Notes: a model not told the origin generated them from the letters alone. A stretch of 64,000 bases of DNA from an uncultured Burkholderiales bacterium (GCA_946480465.1 CAMLJY010000024.1:17425-81424); one strand, 5' to 3'. Positions 24,333 to 32,354 are shown, counted from the stretch's first letter. Numbers and translations: made by a program.

Positions 24333-24860
24333 TCAGCCGGGCCGCTGCACCAGCCGCACGCGGCGCTGCCGGCCCTCGGGCCGGCCGATGTGGCCCAGCG
24401 GCAGCTCGGTGCTGGTCTTGATGCGGTTCAGCACGATGGACGACTTCACGTTGACGACGCCTGGCAGCCGCGTCAGCCGGCGCAGCACCGAGTCCGACAG
24501 CTCGTGCAGCGAGGCGGCGACGATCTGCAGCAGGTAGTCGGACTCGCCGGCGATCGAGTACGCATCGAGCACCTCGGGCAGGTCGGCCAGGGCGCGCTCG
24601 AAGGCCACGCCCTCCTCGCCGCCGTGCCGCGCCAGCGTCACGTAGGTGAAGGACCGCACCGCCAGGGACAGCACCGCGGGATCGAGCAGCGCCACGTAGG
24701 CGCGGATCACGCCCAGCCCCTCCAGCCGCTGGATGCGCCGGCTCACCTGCGAAGCCGACAGGCCCAGCCGCTCGCCCACGACCTGGTTGGTGGCATGGCA
24801 GTCACGCTGCAGCTGCACGAGAAGCTCGATGTCCAGCGGGTCGAGCAGCAGGTCGTCCAT
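24333..24860 (-). CDS. Lrp/AsnC-family transcriptional regulator
   Basis: A 175-residue regulator. The winged helix-turn-helix lies in residues 5-60 (LDIELLVQLQRDCHATNQVV, then SASQVSRRIQRLE) and the ligand-binding RAM domain in about 70-150 (VLDAYSIAGESDYLLQIVA is its signature). It is slightly longer than E. coli Lrp, with a basic tail. The ATG at 24860 is preferred because GGGGGA lies just upstream. It is divergent from hpd across 133 bp that hold three short palindromes. Regulation of hpd by an aromatic amino acid or its keto acid is the likely role, inferred from position. Confidence 0.9.
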   Translation of the reverse strand: MDDLLLDPLDIELLVQLQRDCHATNQVVGERLGLSASQVSRRIQRLEGLGVIRAYVALLDPAVLSLAVRSFTYVTLARHGGEEGVAFERALADLPEVLDAYSIAGESDYLLQIVAASLHELSDSVLRRLTRLPGVVNVKSSIVLNRIKTSTELPLGHIGRPEGRQRRVRLVQRPG

Positions 24861-24873
24861 GAATCCCCCGGCG

Positions 24874-24947
24874 TTATGCACATACCGTGCGCAATATAGC
24901 CATGCCAGCGCATCAGATGCGTACACCTTGCGCGACAAGCGCTCAAG
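24874..24947. promoter_or_regulatory. Candidate operators between the Lrp-type gene and hpd
   Basis: Three inverted repeats lie here: 24874-24895 (TTATGCAC...GTGCGCAA, 6 of 8 pairs), 24909-24921 (CGCATC-A-GATGCG, perfect) and 24927-24947 (CTTGcGCG...CGCtCAAG, imperfect). Their spacing is irregular but each is about 15-22 bp, in the size range of Lrp-family sites. They span both likely promoters of the divergent pair, fitting autoregulation plus control of hpd. Confidence 0.45.
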
Positions 24948-24993
24948 AATTCAACTCTCACGCGCCGACGCGCACCAAACTTCGAGGACCGCC

Positions 24994-26121
24994 ATGAGCC
25001 AGCCCAGTTCCCGTCCCGCCAGCATCGAACCGCACAACCCGATGGGTACCGACGGCTTCGAGTTCATCGAGTACGCCGCGCCGGACCCGGCGGCGATGGG
25101 CGCGCTGTTCGAGCGCATGGGCTTCAAGGCGATCGCCAAGCACCGCCACAAGAACGTCACCCTGTACCGCCAGGGCGAGATCAACTTCATCGTCAATGCC
25201 GAGCCGGATTCCTTCGCGCAGCGCTTCGCCCGGCTGCACGGCCCCAGCATCTGCGCCATCGCCTTCCGCGTGCAGGACGCCAAGTACGCCTACGAACGCG
25301 CCATTTCGCTCGGCGCCTGGGGCTACGCCGGCGCGGCCGGCCCCGGCGAGCTGAACATCCCCGCCATCAAGGGCATCGGCGACTCGATCATCTACTTCGT
25401 CGACCGCTGGCGCGGCAAGAACGGCGCGAAGGAAGGCGAGATCGGCAACATCGGCTTCTTCGACGTCGACTTCGAGCCCCTGCCCGGTGCCACGCTGGAC
25501 GTGCCCGGCAACGGCCTGCAGCTGATCGACCACCTGACGCACAACGTGCACAAGGGCCGCATGGCGGAATGGGCCGACTTCTACGAGCGCCTGTTCAACT
25601 TCCGCGAGATCCGCTACTTCGACATCGAGGGCCAGGTCACCGGCGTGAAGAGCAAGGCCATGACCAGCCCCTGCGGCAAGATCCGCATCCCGATCAACGA
25701 GGAAGGCAACGACAACAAGGGCCAGATCCAGGAGTACCTGGACCTGTACCACGGCGAAGGCATCCAGCACATCGCCCTGCTGTCGCGCGACCTGTACTCG
25801 ACCGTGGACCGCATGCGCGGCAACGGCATCAAGCTGCTGTCGACGCCGGACACCTACTACGAGCTGGTCGACAAGCGCATCCCCGGCCACGGCGAAGACC
25901 TGCAGGCCATGCACCAGCGCCAGATCCTGGTCGACGGCAAGAAGGGCGACCTGCTGCTGCAGATCTTCACGGAGAACCAGCTCGGGCCCATCTTCTTCGA
26001 GTTCATCCAGCGCAAGGGCAACGAAGGCTTCGGCGAAGGCAACTTCAAGGCGCTGTTCGAGAGCATCGAGCTCGACCAGATGCGCCGCGGCGTGCTGAGC
26101 GCGGAACCGGCCAAGGCCTGA
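24994..26121 (+). CDS. hpd: 4-hydroxyphenylpyruvate dioxygenase
   Basis: A 375-residue Fe(II) enzyme that converts 4-hydroxyphenylpyruvate to homogentisate in tyrosine breakdown. It has two vicinal-oxygen-chelate halves. The metal-binding set is visible: His in LIDHLTHNVHKG, His in GEGIQHIALLSRD and Glu in PIFFEFIQRKG; the C-terminal helix GFGEGNFKALFESIE is diagnostic. The ATG at 24994 has GAGGA seven bases upstream; the longer upstream frame crosses the operator region. It is transcribed alone and divergently from the Lrp-type regulator; no homogentisate dioxygenase gene follows within the window. Confidence 0.96.
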   Translation: MSQPSSRPASIEPHNPMGTDGFEFIEYAAPDPAAMGALFERMGFKAIAKHRHKNVTLYRQGEINFIVNAEPDSFAQRFARLHGPSICAIAFRVQDAKYAYERAISLGAWGYAGAAGPGELNIPAIKGIGDSIIYFVDRWRGKNGAKEGEIGNIGFFDVDFEPLPGATLDVPGNGLQLIDHLTHNVHKGRMAEWADFYERLFNFREIRYFDIEGQVTGVKSKAMTSPCGKIRIPINEEGNDNKGQIQEYLDLYHGEGIQHIALLSRDLYSTVDRMRGNGIKLLSTPDTYYELVDKRIPGHGEDLQAMHQRQILVDGKKGDLLLQIFTENQLGPIFFEFIQRKGNEGFGEGNFKALFESIELDQMRRGVLSAEPAKA

Positions 26122-26237
26122 GGACACGAGCCGCCGCGCCGGCGTGACGCGCCGTTACCGCCGCGCGCCAGCCGTGGTGGCCGGGTGTACGACACTTCGG
26201 CCTCACGCCCGCGCGCGCCGCAGCCGGGCCCCGCCCG

Positions 26238-27143
26238 ATGCCGACGCCTCCCCCCGCCGCCGCCCGCGCCGCTTCCACCGCCCAGCGCATCGATGGCCAT
26301 GCCGGTCCGCCCGACCTGGACGCCGTCGCGCGCACGCTGCTGATTCCGCTCGCCGCGCGCGCCCACGGCGACGCGATGTTCCCGGCGCTTGCGGTGAACG
26401 ATCGCCACGCGGCGGCGCTGCTCGCGCAGCTGGAAGTCGACGTCGCGCCCTTCGTCGCCGACCGGCACTCGGTGTGCGGCGTGCTCAGCCGCACGCAGCT
26501 GATGCGCCGCGTCGCCGAGTCCTTCTTCGCCTGCCACCCGCGCGCCACCGGCGTTGCGCTGGGCGCCGGCCTCAGCCACTACCACCAGTGGCTGGACAAC
26601 GGCCACAACCGCTGGATCGACGTCGACCGGGCGCCGGTCACCGCGCTGCGCGAACGCTGGCTGCCCTCGGCCAAGCGGCGCCTGAACCGCTGCGCGGACC
26701 TGAGCGACCCCGGCTGGTGGCAGCAGGCCGGCCTGCCGCAAGGCCGTGACGGCACGCCGCTGCTGCTGCTGGCCGAAGGGGTGCTGATGTACCTCGAGCC
26801 GCGGCAGGTCAACCACCTCTTGTGGCTGTTCGGTGAACACGCGCCGGCGGGTTCGCTGCTGCTGGCCGACTGCTTCGGCCGGCACCTGGTCGGGCTCGAA
26901 GCCTGGCATCCGAGCGTGCGGCTCACCGACGCGCGCTTTCGCTGGGGCCTGAAGGCGGTGGAAGACTTGGCGCGCCCGCACCCGCGGCTGCAGGTCGTGG
27001 CCGAGCAGCCGGTGATGGACGCGATGGGCCCGCCCGAGGCCTACGCGGCGCGCTGGTTCCGCTTCATGACCGGCGTGCCGTTCTACAGTGTCTACCTGCT
27101 CGGCGTGGGCCGGGATCCGGGAGACGAGGGAGCTGGAGCATGA
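26238..27143 (+). CDS. Class I SAM-dependent methyltransferase, leucine-carboxyl-methyltransferase family
   Basis: A 301-residue enzyme of the LCM/polyketide O-methyltransferase family (PF04072). Diagnostic segments are ATGVALGAGLSHYHQWL (SAM loop, a variant of the usual GAGLDTR), NRWIDVDRAPV, LLLLAEGVLMYLEP and the acidic LLLADCFG. The common Asp-Thr-Arg of the first motif is replaced by Ser-His-Tyr, so the acceptor may be unusual. Its stop overlaps the SDR start as ATGA, so both are co-translated. Acceptor unknown; a two-step methylation and oxidoreduction of a small acid is a plausible reading. Confidence 0.75.
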   Translation: MPTPPPAAARAASTAQRIDGHAGPPDLDAVARTLLIPLAARAHGDAMFPALAVNDRHAAALLAQLEVDVAPFVADRHSVCGVLSRTQLMRRVAESFFACHPRATGVALGAGLSHYHQWLDNGHNRWIDVDRAPVTALRERWLPSAKRRLNRCADLSDPGWWQQAGLPQGRDGTPLLLLAEGVLMYLEPRQVNHLLWLFGEHAPAGSLLLADCFGRHLVGLEAWHPSVRLTDARFRWGLKAVEDLARPHPRLQVVAEQPVMDAMGPPEAYAARWFRFMTGVPFYSVYLLGVGRDPGDEGAGA

Positions 27144-27937
27144 CGACAGCATCGACCGACGCCGCGGTCGCGGTGGTCACCGGCGGAGCGCGCGGCATCG
27201 GCCTGGCGATCGCGCGCTGGTTCCTGGCCCGCGGCCACCGCGTGGCGCTGCTCGACATCGACACCGACACGCTGCGCCGCACCGAGGCCGCACTGGCCGA
27301 CGCCGAACGCGTGCTGGCGCTGCCGACCGACGTCTCGCAGCCCGGCCAGGTCGACGGCGCGGTGGCGGCCGTGGTGCGGCGCTTCGGCCGCATCGACGCA
27401 CTGGTCAACAACGCCGGCGTCGCGGTGTTCAAGCCCATCGGCGAGACCAGCTACGAGGACTGGCGCCACGTGCTCGGCACCAACCTCGACGGCGCCTTCC
27501 TCTGCACGCAGGCCTGCGCGCCGGTGATGCAGGCCGGCGGCGGCGGCGCGGTGGTGAACATCGCATCGATCTCCGGCCTGCGCGCCAGCACCCTGCGCGT
27601 GGCCTACGGCACCAGCAAGGCGGCCTTGATCCACCTGACGAAGCAGCAGGCGGTGGAGCTGGGCACGGTGGGCATCCGCGTCAATGCGGTGGCACCGGGG
27701 CCGGTGGACACCGAGATGGCGAAGCTGGTGCACAGCGTCGCGATCCGCTCCGACTACCACGACGTGATCCCGCTCAACCGCTACGGCACGAGCGAGGAGA
27801 TCGCCGAGGCCGTCGGCTTCCTCTGCAGCCCGGCGGCCAGCTACGTGAACGGCCAGGTGCTGGCGGTGGACGGCGGTTTCGACGCCGCCGGCGTAGGCCT
27901 GCCGACGCTGCGGCGCAACGCGGGCCAGGCCTCCTAG
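27140..27937 (+). CDS. Short-chain dehydrogenase/reductase
   Basis: A 265-residue classical SDR. Cofactor loop TGGARGIG at about 12-19, Asp at the end of strand 2 (ALLDIDTD, favouring NAD(H)), NNAG motif in ALVNNAGVAVF, catalytic Ser in NIASISGL and the Tyr-x3-Lys pair in YGTSK. The closing SYVNGQVLAVDGGFDAAG is typical. The ATG at 27140 overlaps the methyltransferase stop by four bases and has GGGAG upstream. The substrate cannot be told from the sequence. Confidence 0.9.
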   Translation: MTTASTDAAVAVVTGGARGIGLAIARWFLARGHRVALLDIDTDTLRRTEAALADAERVLALPTDVSQPGQVDGAVAAVVRRFGRIDALVNNAGVAVFKPIGETSYEDWRHVLGTNLDGAFLCTQACAPVMQAGGGGAVVNIASISGLRASTLRVAYGTSKAALIHLTKQQAVELGTVGIRVNAVAPGPVDTEMAKLVHSVAIRSDYHDVIPLNRYGTSEEIAEAVGFLCSPAASYVNGQVLAVDGGFDAAGVGLPTLRRNAGQAS

Positions 27938-28037
27938 CGCCGGAAGGACGCGGCACGGCCGAAGCGGCCGAAGCGGCCGGACGACGCCGGACGGCGGCGA
28001 TCCCGGCGGCGGCCCCGGCGGCGAACGGCCCTCGGCA

Positions 28038-28574
28038 TCAGTGCATGCCGGGCGTGCCCATGGGCAGGAAGACGACCCGGCGGGACGGCTGCGGCACCGA
28101 CGATGACGGCACCGGCGCCGGCGCGGCAGCCTCGCCCGACCCCGGCGTGCCGCACACGCGCAGCATCGCACCCGCCACCGCGTCCAGCTGCGCGGCGATG
28201 GCGCCGACGATGTCGTCGATCGACACCACGCCGGCCAGCTGCGCGTCGCCTTCCACCACCACCAGCCGGCGCACGCCGTACTGCAGCATCAGCTGCGCGG
28301 CCTGGTTCAGCTCGGCATCGGCGCGCACGGCCACCAGGCGGTGCCGTGCGATGTCGCCCACCCGCAAGGTCGGGACGCTCGCTTCGCGCGTCAGACCTTC
28401 GAGCGCCAGGTCGCGGTCGGTGACGATGCCGGACACGCGGTGGCCGCCGTCCGCCTCGGACGTCACCACCAGCGCGCCCACCTCGTGCTCCCGCATCAGG
28501 TGAGCGGCCTCGGCCAGGCTGGCCGCGGCGTCGACGGTCACCGCGCCGCGGTGGCACAGGGTTCGGATGGACAT
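28038..28574 (-). CDS. CBS-domain pair protein
   Basis: A 178-residue cytoplasmic protein made of two CBS motifs: residues 1-60 (VTVDAAASLAEAAHLMREHE, GIVTDRDL) and 75-130 (VRADAELNQAAQLMLQYGVR, LAGVVSIDDI). Such pairs bind adenine nucleotides and sense energy state. A Pro/Ser-rich tail of about 30 residues follows. The ATG at 28574 has GGAG eight bases upstream; longer in-frame extensions lack any ribosome site. A TTGCG-N4-CGCAA palindrome lies 62.5 bp upstream of the start. Stand-alone CBS pairs of this size are common in hypoxia and stationary-phase regulons. Confidence 0.86.
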   Translation of the reverse strand: MSIRTLCHRGAVTVDAAASLAEAAHLMREHEVGALVVTSEADGGHRVSGIVTDRDLALEGLTREASVPTLRVGDIARHRLVAVRADAELNQAAQLMLQYGVRRLVVVEGDAQLAGVVSIDDIVGAIAAQLDAVAGAMLRVCGTPGSGEAAAPAPVPSSSVPQPSRRVVFLPMGTPGMH

Positions 28575-28628
28575 CGCCAGGCTCCGTGGATGAATGCGCC
28601 GATGTTCCGGCCGCGCCGCCCAAGGCGG

Positions 28629-28644
28629 CTTGCGCTGGCGCAAG
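28629..28644 (-). promoter_or_regulatory. FNR/CRP-type site upstream of the CBS gene
   Basis: CTTGCGCTGGCGCAAG is a perfect inverted repeat with core TTGCG-N4-CGCAA. Its centre is 62.5 bp from the CBS start codon. Placing the site at -41.5 would put the transcription start near 28595, leaving about 20 bases of leader with a ribosome site. The alcohol dehydrogenase gene diverges from the other side. Confidence 0.7.
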
Positions 28645-28730
28645 CGGCAGGACCCTGGCGGGCGGGCGCCGGCCGTGCACCGACCGGGACCCGCGCCCAG
28701 CAAGCGCCGGCCGCGTGCGGCAAGCCGCCC

Positions 28731-28746
28731 CTTGCGCCCGCTCAAG
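28731..28746 (+). promoter_or_regulatory. FNR/CRP-type site upstream of the alcohol dehydrogenase gene
   Basis: CTTGCGCCCGCTCAAG has outer arms CTTG/CAAG and core TTGCG-N4-CTCAA, one base pair short of perfect in the inner arms. The centre is 41.5 bp before the proposed ATG at 28780. A -10-like CAGAAT lies at 28767-28772, so a class II promoter would start transcription at the start codon itself. Confidence 0.6.
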
Positions 28747-28779
28747 CGCATGGCGCGGCAGCGCCGCAGAATCAACCGC

Positions 28780-29769
28780 ATGCAGGCGATGGTTGCACTC
28801 CAGCCGCGGGCCCCTTTGGTGCTGCAGCAGCGGCCCACGCCCGTGCCGGGACCGCAGGAACTGCGCCTGCGCGTGCTGGCGTGCGCCGTCTGCCGGACCG
28901 ACCTGCACGTGGTGGACGGCGACCTGCCGCAGGCGCGCTACCCGGTCGTGCCCGGGCACGAGGTGGTGGGCATCGTCGAAGCGGTCGGGCCGGGCGTGGC
29001 GCCGGGGATCGTCGGCCGACGCGTCGGCCTGCCCTGGCTCGGCGGCACCTGCGGCCGCTGCCCCTACTGCCTGGACGGCCGGGAGAACCTGTGCGACGCG
29101 CCCGAGTTCACCGGCTGCACGCGCGACGGCGGCTTCGCGACCCACGTGATCGCCCGCGCCGACTACTGCCTGCCGCTCGAGGGCCTGCCCGCCGATGCGG
29201 CGCAGGTGGCTCCCCTGCTCTGCGCCGGGCTGATCGGCTGGCGCACCCTGCGCGCCGCCGGTGATGGGGCGCGCTCGCTGGGCTTGTACGGCTTCGGCGC
29301 CGCGGCCCACCTCGTCGCGCAGGTGGCGCGGCACGAGGGCCGGCGCATCGCCGCCTTCACACGTCCGGGGGACGGCACGGCGCAGGAGCTGGCGCGCCGC
29401 CTCGGCGCGCACTGGGCCGGCGGCAGCGACCAGCCGCCGCCGGAGCCGCTGGACGCGGCGCTGATCTTCGCGCCCACGGGCGCCCTGGTGCCGCAGGCGC
29501 TGGCCGCGGTGCGCAAGGGCGGCTGCGTCGTCTGCGGCGGCATCCACATGAGCGACCTGCCCTCGTTCCCGTACCGACTGCTGTGGGAAGAGCGGCAGCT
29601 GCGCTCGGTGGCCAACCTGACGCGCAGCGACGGACACGCCTTCCTCGCCCACGCGGCGCGGCATCCGCTGGACGTTCACTTCACGACTTATCCGCTGCAG
29701 CAGGCCAACCGGGCGCTGGACGACCTGCGCGACGGCCACGTCAGCGGCGCCGCGGTGCTCGTGCCCTGA
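28780..29769 (+). CDS. Zinc-dependent alcohol dehydrogenase family protein
   Basis: A 329-residue medium-chain dehydrogenase. The catalytic zinc ligands are the Cys in CAVCRTDLHVVDGDL and GHE in VPGHEVVG; the structural zinc site is CGRCPYCLDGRENLC. The cofactor loop is LGLYGFGAAAHLV, a slightly loose GxGxxA form. Overall it resembles the AdhP/AdhA-like zinc-binding alcohol dehydrogenase family. It likely interconverts an alcohol and aldehyde with NAD(P)(H), useful for redox balance. The start at 28780 is not backed by a ribosome site and coincides with the transcription start predicted from the upstream FNR-type site; an ATG at 28789 is an alternative. Confidence 0.87.
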   Translation: MQAMVALQPRAPLVLQQRPTPVPGPQELRLRVLACAVCRTDLHVVDGDLPQARYPVVPGHEVVGIVEAVGPGVAPGIVGRRVGLPWLGGTCGRCPYCLDGRENLCDAPEFTGCTRDGGFATHVIARADYCLPLEGLPADAAQVAPLLCAGLIGWRTLRAAGDGARSLGLYGFGAAAHLVAQVARHEGRRIAAFTRPGDGTAQELARRLGAHWAGGSDQPPPEPLDAALIFAPTGALVPQALAAVRKGGCVVCGGIHMSDLPSFPYRLLWEERQLRSVANLTRSDGHAFLAHAARHPLDVHFTTYPLQQANRALDDLRDGHVSGAAVLVP

Positions 29770-29835
29770 GCGCGCACGGTCGCGGTAGCGCGCGGACCGG
29801 CGCATCGGCCGGCGCCTTGCTGCACAGAAGCGGGG

Positions 29836-30270
29836 TCAGGTCGCCACCAGCACCGGCACCTTCGACAGCGCCAGCACCGCCTGCGTCTGGCTGCCCAGCA
29901 GCATCGACGCGAGGGCGCCGCGCCCGCGCGTGGCCATCACGATCAGGTCGTGGTGGTCGCGCTCCGCGGTGTCGACGATCTCCCGGCTCGGAGACTCCGC
30001 GGTGCGCACCAGGCGCGTGATGCGCTCGGCCCGCTCGCCCTGGCGCGCCAGCGCCTCGTCGAGCCGCCGGCGGGCCTGTTCCAGCGCGGTCTCGGTCAGC
30101 CCGGCGTGGCCGGCGCGCCCCAGGCCCATCTCGCCGAATTCGGTCGCAGCAGGGTCGGCCACCACCATCAGCGCGGACACGCGTCCCTTGGGCGCCACGC
30201 TCAGCGCCAACGCCACCGCCTTGTCGGCATGCTCCGATCCATCCGTTGCCACCAGCACGTTCTCGAACAT
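29836..30270 (-). CDS. Universal stress protein (single UspA domain)
   Basis: A 144-residue UspA-fold protein. The N-terminal strand is MFENVLVATDGSEHADKAV and the ATP-binding loop near the end is MATRGRGALASMLLGSQTQAV, close to the G-2x-G-9x-G-(S/T) pattern. Such proteins support survival during energy or oxygen limitation. The ATG at 30270 is fixed by homology to the other stress proteins here. An FNR-type site is centred 66.5 bp upstream. The promoter segment shares GGCCACTGTGGCA with that of the remnant gene at 31483-31662, so the two are duplicates. It is 2.5 kb from the third copy, on the other strand. Confidence 0.92.
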   Translation of the reverse strand: MFENVLVATDGSEHADKAVALALSVAPKGRVSALMVVADPAATEFGEMGLGRAGHAGLTETALEQARRRLDEALARQGERAERITRLVRTAESPSREIVDTAERDHHDLIVMATRGRGALASMLLGSQTQAVLALSKVPVLVAT

Positions 30271-30328
30271 CGCCGTTCCTTCGTCAGTCGGGGATGCGGC
30301 CACTGTGGCACCGCCGGTGCGGCGCCGG

Positions 30329-30344
30329 CTTGCGCCACCGCAAG
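30329..30344 (-). promoter_or_regulatory. FNR/CRP-type site upstream of the first universal stress gene
   Basis: CTTGCGCCACCGCAAG, core TTGCG-N4-CGCAA, perfect arms. It is centred 66.5 bp from the start codon, exactly as at the duplicate promoter near 31.7 kb. The palindrome GCCACTGTGGC at 30299-30309 lies where the -10 region would be. Confidence 0.7.
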
Positions 30345-30418
30345 GTGAAGGGTGAGGCACGCCGCCGTGCACGGGCGCCCGCGCGGAGCTGCCGGTCTCA
30401 GGCGCTGTTCGCGGCTTC

Positions 30419-31486
30419 TCAGGGCCCTGGCGAGGCTGCCCGCACGGCCGGGCTCGACGGCCGCGGCCAGGCATCCGGCAGCGTCAGCCGCAGGTACTGG
30501 CCGTCGCGGAAGACGGCCAGCCGCGTGCCGGCCGTGCGCCGCCACTGCAGCAGCGCCAGGGCCAGGTCGGCGCTGCCCGCGACGAGCTGGCCGTCGAAGC
30601 CGACGATGATGTCGCCGGACCGCAGCCCCGCCGCTTCCGCCTGGCTGTTCACCGCCACCAGGTCCACCAGCGCACCATGCGTGTGGGCACGGCCGAGCGC
30701 CAAGGCCTCGCCGGGCGTCAGGTCGTGGAACTCGGCACCCAGGCGCGGCCGCTCGATGGGGCCGGCTTGCAGTTCGCGCGCCACCTGCAGCACCACCTCG
30801 ATCGGCACCGACAGGCTGACGCCCGGCGAGCCGGCGCTGGCGACCACCGTGCGCACGTTCAGGCCCACGATGGCCCCTTCGGCGTCGACCAGCGGGCCGC
30901 CGGAGTTGCCGGGGTTCAGGGCCGCGTCGCTTTGGATATAGCTCATCACCGGTTCGTCGGCGAAGTGCCGGCGCGTGCCGCCGACGACCCCGGCCGAGAC
31001 CGAGTGGGCCAGGCCATAGGGTTCGCCCAGCGCCAGCACCCAGTCGCCGGCGCGCAGCGCGGTCGCCCGGCCGAAGGCCGGCAGCACGGGCGGTGCCACC
31101 GGCAGGCGGATCAGCGCGATGTCGGAGGCTTCGTCGCTGCCCAGCACCTCGGCCACGTGGATGCGGCCATCGGACATCTTCACCGCCACGCGGCGGCTGC
31201 GTTCGACCACGTGCGCCGCGGTGACGGCCAGGCCGCGGCCATCGATGAAGAAGCCCGAGCCGACGCGGGCCACGCCGCCCAGGTCGCGCCGGCCGCCGGG
31301 CTGGTCCTCCAGCGGATCACCGTCCATTCCATAGACGCCAAAGGACACGGGGCCGGCGCGCTCCACCGCGGCGGCGAAACCGGGCAGCAGCGGAGCCGCC
31401 ACCGCCGGTCCGGCCAGCGCGGCCACGCACAACGCGGCCACGCACAGCGCCGCCGCGGCCAGACAACGGCGGCGGCCGTGCCTCAA
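30419..31486 (-). CDS. HtrA-like (S1C) serine protease with PDZ domain
   Basis: A 355-residue exported protease. Basic N-terminus and a long Ala/Leu-rich signal (about 8-31). Triad His92 (AAHVV), Asp122 (SDIALIRL) and Ser195 (NPGNSGGPL). A PDZ domain covers about 250-340 (LVAVNSQAEAAGLRSGDIIVGF). It likely degrades or refolds damaged envelope proteins. The start is TTG at 31486, which overlaps the stop of the remnant stress gene as TTGA; no other ribosome site is visible, so its translation probably depends on that remnant. It ends in a Pro/Ser-rich tail. Confidence 0.9.
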   Translation of the reverse strand: MRHGRRRCLAAAALCVAALCVAALAGPAVAAPLLPGFAAAVERAGPVSFGVYGMDGDPLEDQPGGRRDLGGVARVGSGFFIDGRGLAVTAAHVVERSRRVAVKMSDGRIHVAEVLGSDEASDIALIRLPVAPPVLPAFGRATALRAGDWVLALGEPYGLAHSVSAGVVGGTRRHFADEPVMSYIQSDAALNPGNSGGPLVDAEGAIVGLNVRTVVASAGSPGVSLSVPIEVVLQVARELQAGPIERPRLGAEFHDLTPGEALALGRAHTHGALVDLVAVNSQAEAAGLRSGDIIVGFDGQLVAGSADLALALLQWRRTAGTRLAVFRDGQYLRLTLPDAWPRPSSPAVRAASPGP

Positions 31487-31662
31487 GGCGCCACCAGCAC
31501 CGGCACTTTCGACAGCGACAGCACGCGTTGCTTCTGGCTGCCCGGCAGCGCGCCGGTCACCATGCGCGTCTTCGGATCACCGTCCGCCATGCGCAGCGCG
31601 AGCGCGATCGCCTTGTCGGAATGCTTGGAGCCGTCGACGGCGACCAGGATGTGCCTGAACAT
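31483..31662 (-). pseudogene. Internally deleted universal stress protein remnant (59 aa)
   Basis: An open frame of 59 residues that joins the first strand and helix of a UspA domain (MFRHILVAVDGSKHSDKAIAL) directly to its last segment (GALPGSQKQRVLSLSKVPVLVAP). Compared with the 144-residue copy at 29836-30270, about 85 middle residues, including much of the ATP pocket, are missing in frame. Start ATG at 31662 with GGGGA seven bases upstream. It keeps its promoter and its TTGA overlap with the HtrA-like gene, so it may now serve as a leader cistron. Whether the short protein folds is unknown. Confidence 0.75.
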
Positions 31663-31720
31663 GGTCGATCCCCAGGGGGTTGATGCTGCCGGCCACTGTG
31701 GCAGCACCACCGCCGGATCG

Positions 31721-31736
31721 ATTGACGAAGCGCAAG
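31721..31736 (-). promoter_or_regulatory. FNR/CRP-type site upstream of the stress remnant / HtrA unit
   Basis: On the minus strand CTTGCGCTTCGTCAAT, core TTGCG-N4-GTCAA (mixed half-sites). It is centred 66.5 bp from the remnant start, the same distance as at the paralogous promoter. The palindrome GCCACTGTGGC recurs at 31692-31702. Confidence 0.6.
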
Positions 31737-31832
31737 AAGGCGCCTTGCGGCGCCGCGACCACCCGGGGTCCCGGCACGAGCGGGCACACCACGTCGCTCA
31801 CCGTCCAGCACCGCGCCCGCCGACCACCCGAG

Positions 31833-31848
31833 CTTGCGCAATATCAAG
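31833..31848 (+). promoter_or_regulatory. FNR/CRP-type site upstream of the universal stress / acyl-CoA synthetase unit
   Basis: CTTGCGCAATATCAAG, core TTGCG-N4-ATCAA: one CGCAA-type and one FNR-type half. Centred 69.5 bp from the ATG at 31910. AACAAT at 31869-31874 fits a -10 box for a class II start near 31882. Confidence 0.7.
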
Positions 31849-31909
31849 CTGCGCGAGGCCGCGCTGCGAACAATGCACGTGGGTCACCCGCAGCAGAAAG
31901 GCAAAGACC

Positions 31910-32332
31910 ATGAAGATCCTCCTGGCCGTCGACGGCAGCACCTACACCAAGCACATGCTGGCCTACATCGCCGCGCATGACGAACTGGTCGCCCCGTCGA
32001 ACGAGTTCACGGCGCTGACGGTCGTGCCGCCGGTGCCGCCCCACGCCAGCCGCTTCCTGTCCCACTCCGTGCTGGAGGACTACTACCGCGACGAGGCGCA
32101 GCGCGTGCTCGAACCGGTGCGGCACTTCGCCGCGCAGCACGGCTGGAAGCTGCAGGCGCAGCAACTGGTCGGCCAGGCAGGCGATGCCATCGCCCAGTTC
32201 GCGGCCGAGGGCCGCTTCGACCTGGTCGTGCTCGGCTCGCATGGCCATTCCGCGCTCGCCAACGTCGTGCTCGGCTCGGTGGCCGCGCGCGTGCTGGCGC
32301 AGTGCAAGACGCCGCTGCTGATCGTGCGATGA
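31910..32332 (+). CDS. Universal stress protein (single UspA domain)
   Basis: A 140-residue UspA-fold protein from a different subgroup than the copy at 29836. N-terminus MKILLAVDGSTYTKHMLAYI; ATP loop LGSHGHSALANVVLGSVAARV matches G-2x-G-9x-G-S fully. The ATG at 31910 is set by homology. An FNR-type site lies upstream and the acyl-CoA synthetase/acetyltransferase gene starts 22 bp downstream, so the pair forms an operon. Confidence 0.93.
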   Translation: MKILLAVDGSTYTKHMLAYIAAHDELVAPSNEFTALTVVPPVPPHASRFLSHSVLEDYYRDEAQRVLEPVRHFAAQHGWKLQAQQLVGQAGDAIAQFAAEGRFDLVVLGSHGHSALANVVLGSVAARVLAQCKTPLLIVR

Positions 32333-32354
32333 AGGCCCGGTCGAGGGCCTTCGC

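Noticed and set aside
27950..27985. Short GGCCGAAGC repeat after the SDR gene
   Set aside because: Two to three copies only, in a GC-rich spacer; no hairpin with a T run and no clear role.
28038..28838. Longer CBS protein starting at 28838
   Set aside because: The added 88 residues are Arg/Ala-rich, would cross the FNR-type sites and lack a ribosome site; the start at 28574 has one.
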